From Lachnospiraceae bacterium (GTDB lineage Bacteria; Bacillota; Clostridia; Lachnospirales; Lachnospiraceae): DNA of 13,527 bases. Shown one piece after another: positions 13,150-13,527 of the stretch; within the stretch, counting starts at the first letter, position 1, and each line of letters opens with the position of its first letter. The DNA lies in contig JAGKTY010000040.1 in NCBI GenBank assembly GCA_021153185.1, forward strand, positions 1-13,527. Reading direction: 5' to 3'. A program made the translations under genes and the position numbers. Below the pieces are notes generated by a model, which was not told the DNA's origin, made no database searches, and saw only the letters and a list, made by a program, of their open reading frames with translations.

Positions 13150-13195
13150 AGTTATGATATGTTCAACTCAGGTGAAACCTGAAATTTCCATAACT
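13150..13195. repeat. Nested inverted repeats downstream of the M23 gene
   Basis: AGTTATG at 13150-13156 and CATAACT at 13189-13195 enclose a second dyad, TCAGGT-GAA-ACCTGA at 13168-13182. Both are perfect. The position between the peptidase stop and the terminator suggests a 3' UTR structure; an element-end or recombination-site role is possible but unsupported. Confidence 0.5.
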
Positions 13196-13206
13196 GATTA
13201 CATTCA

Positions 13207-13527
13207 CTATTCTCTTACTTGCATTGGAATTCCAGTCGCACATGTGGGAAAACTCAATTCGAGAGGATTTTCTTTTTGACATTGAAAATGTATATGTGGT
13301 TCTGAAGTCGTTCCTGAGTTCCCTACCAGCCCCAAAAATTGGCCTTCTACTACTTTTTCACCAACCTCTACTACTATACTCTCTTCCTTAAAATGAGCTA
13401 ATATAATATATCCTTTAGCATCTTCTATCTCAATAAACACATAATTCCCAAGTGAACTCGTATATTCCTCAGAGTTTGGCGTAATATCCTTTTCTTGTTC
13501 TTCTTTTCTTGCTCTAGCACCTGATCC
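13207..13527 (-). CDS. M23-family metallopeptidase (N-terminus beyond window)
   Basis: The frame is open from the right edge (codon begins at 13527) to a TAG at 13207, giving 106 visible residues. SLGNYVFIEIEDAKGYIILAHF, VEVGEKVVEGQFLGLVGNSG and TTSEPHIHFQ are the C-terminal half of the LytM/M23 beta-barrel, with the AH and HxH zinc/catalytic histidines. The first zinc-binding H-xxx-D pair should lie upstream of the window. M23 enzymes cut peptidoglycan cross-bridges outside the cell. The ending HIHFQ...PLELSFPTCATGIPMQV matches a subgroup whose tail reads HLHFQL...A.GLPF. A GTG at 13440 could look like a start but lies inside the fold. The terminator downstream makes it a separate transcription unit, perhaps flanking host DNA. 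Confidence 0.85.
   Translation of the reverse strand, partial: GSGARARKEEQEKDITPNSEEYTSSLGNYVFIEIEDAKGYIILAHFKEESIVVEVGEKVVEGQFLGLVGNSGTTSEPHIHFQCQKENPLELSFPTCATGIPMQVRE

Overview
The window looks like accessory DNA of a low-GC gut Firmicute, most likely a Lachnospiraceae-type Clostridium. The reasons are strong AGGAGG ribosome sites, tightly packed and overlapping genes, and a gene set typical of integrative conjugative elements (ICEs) of that family: DUF5688, RepA_N/DUF6017 initiator, DUF7768, PcfB/DUF3801, VirD4. Almost everything lies on the minus strand, so the region reads from right to left. Family names come from recognising the proteins by eye; no database was searched.

Layout in the order of transcription. 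(1) 13527-13207 is the end of an M23 metallopeptidase gene, closed by a convincing terminator at 13145-13102. (2) 13098-12848 is a regulatory leader with four exact 11-bp-phased CCCTACA repeats, an extended -10 and palindromes. (3) 12847-9452 is an ICE front end: DUF5688, a 53-aa Cys-rich protein, a RepA_N initiator, a hypothetical protein, DUF7768 and PcfB. The initiator gene carries four repeats at an exact 23-bp period, next to AT-rich direct repeats, which look like an origin inside rep. (4) 9455-8434 is wreckage: virD4 is cut after about 74 codons and joined out of frame to the 3' half of an ImmA/IrrE-like metallopeptidase gene. A small truncated gene follows, whose end runs antisense into a plus-strand gene. 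(5) 8193-6361 is a second accessory operon: a hypothetical protein, a 46-aa basic protein, a possibly truncated regulator-like protein, a second hypothetical protein, and a zinc-ribbon ORF ending in a scrap of SNF2-type helicase.

(6) 6364-1 is a different cassette that begins right at the helicase scrap. It holds a LytTR response regulator and a GHKL (AgrC-like) sensor kinase, then a 20-bp-period repeat region. A likely target operon follows: a DUF4885-like protein, a small lipoprotein, and two tandem copies of an A-B gene pair. Both A copies are broken by different in-frame stop codons. One B copy is intact and the other runs off the left edge.

Inferred working model: a degraded ICE that kept its replication functions but lost its coupling protein received a two-component regulatory cassette with surface or secreted cargo. 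Because of the insertion point, the regulator genes now appear translationally coupled to an ICE gene. No AgrB/AgrD-like signal genes, transposase, integrase, tRNA, rRNA or CRISPR array is visible.
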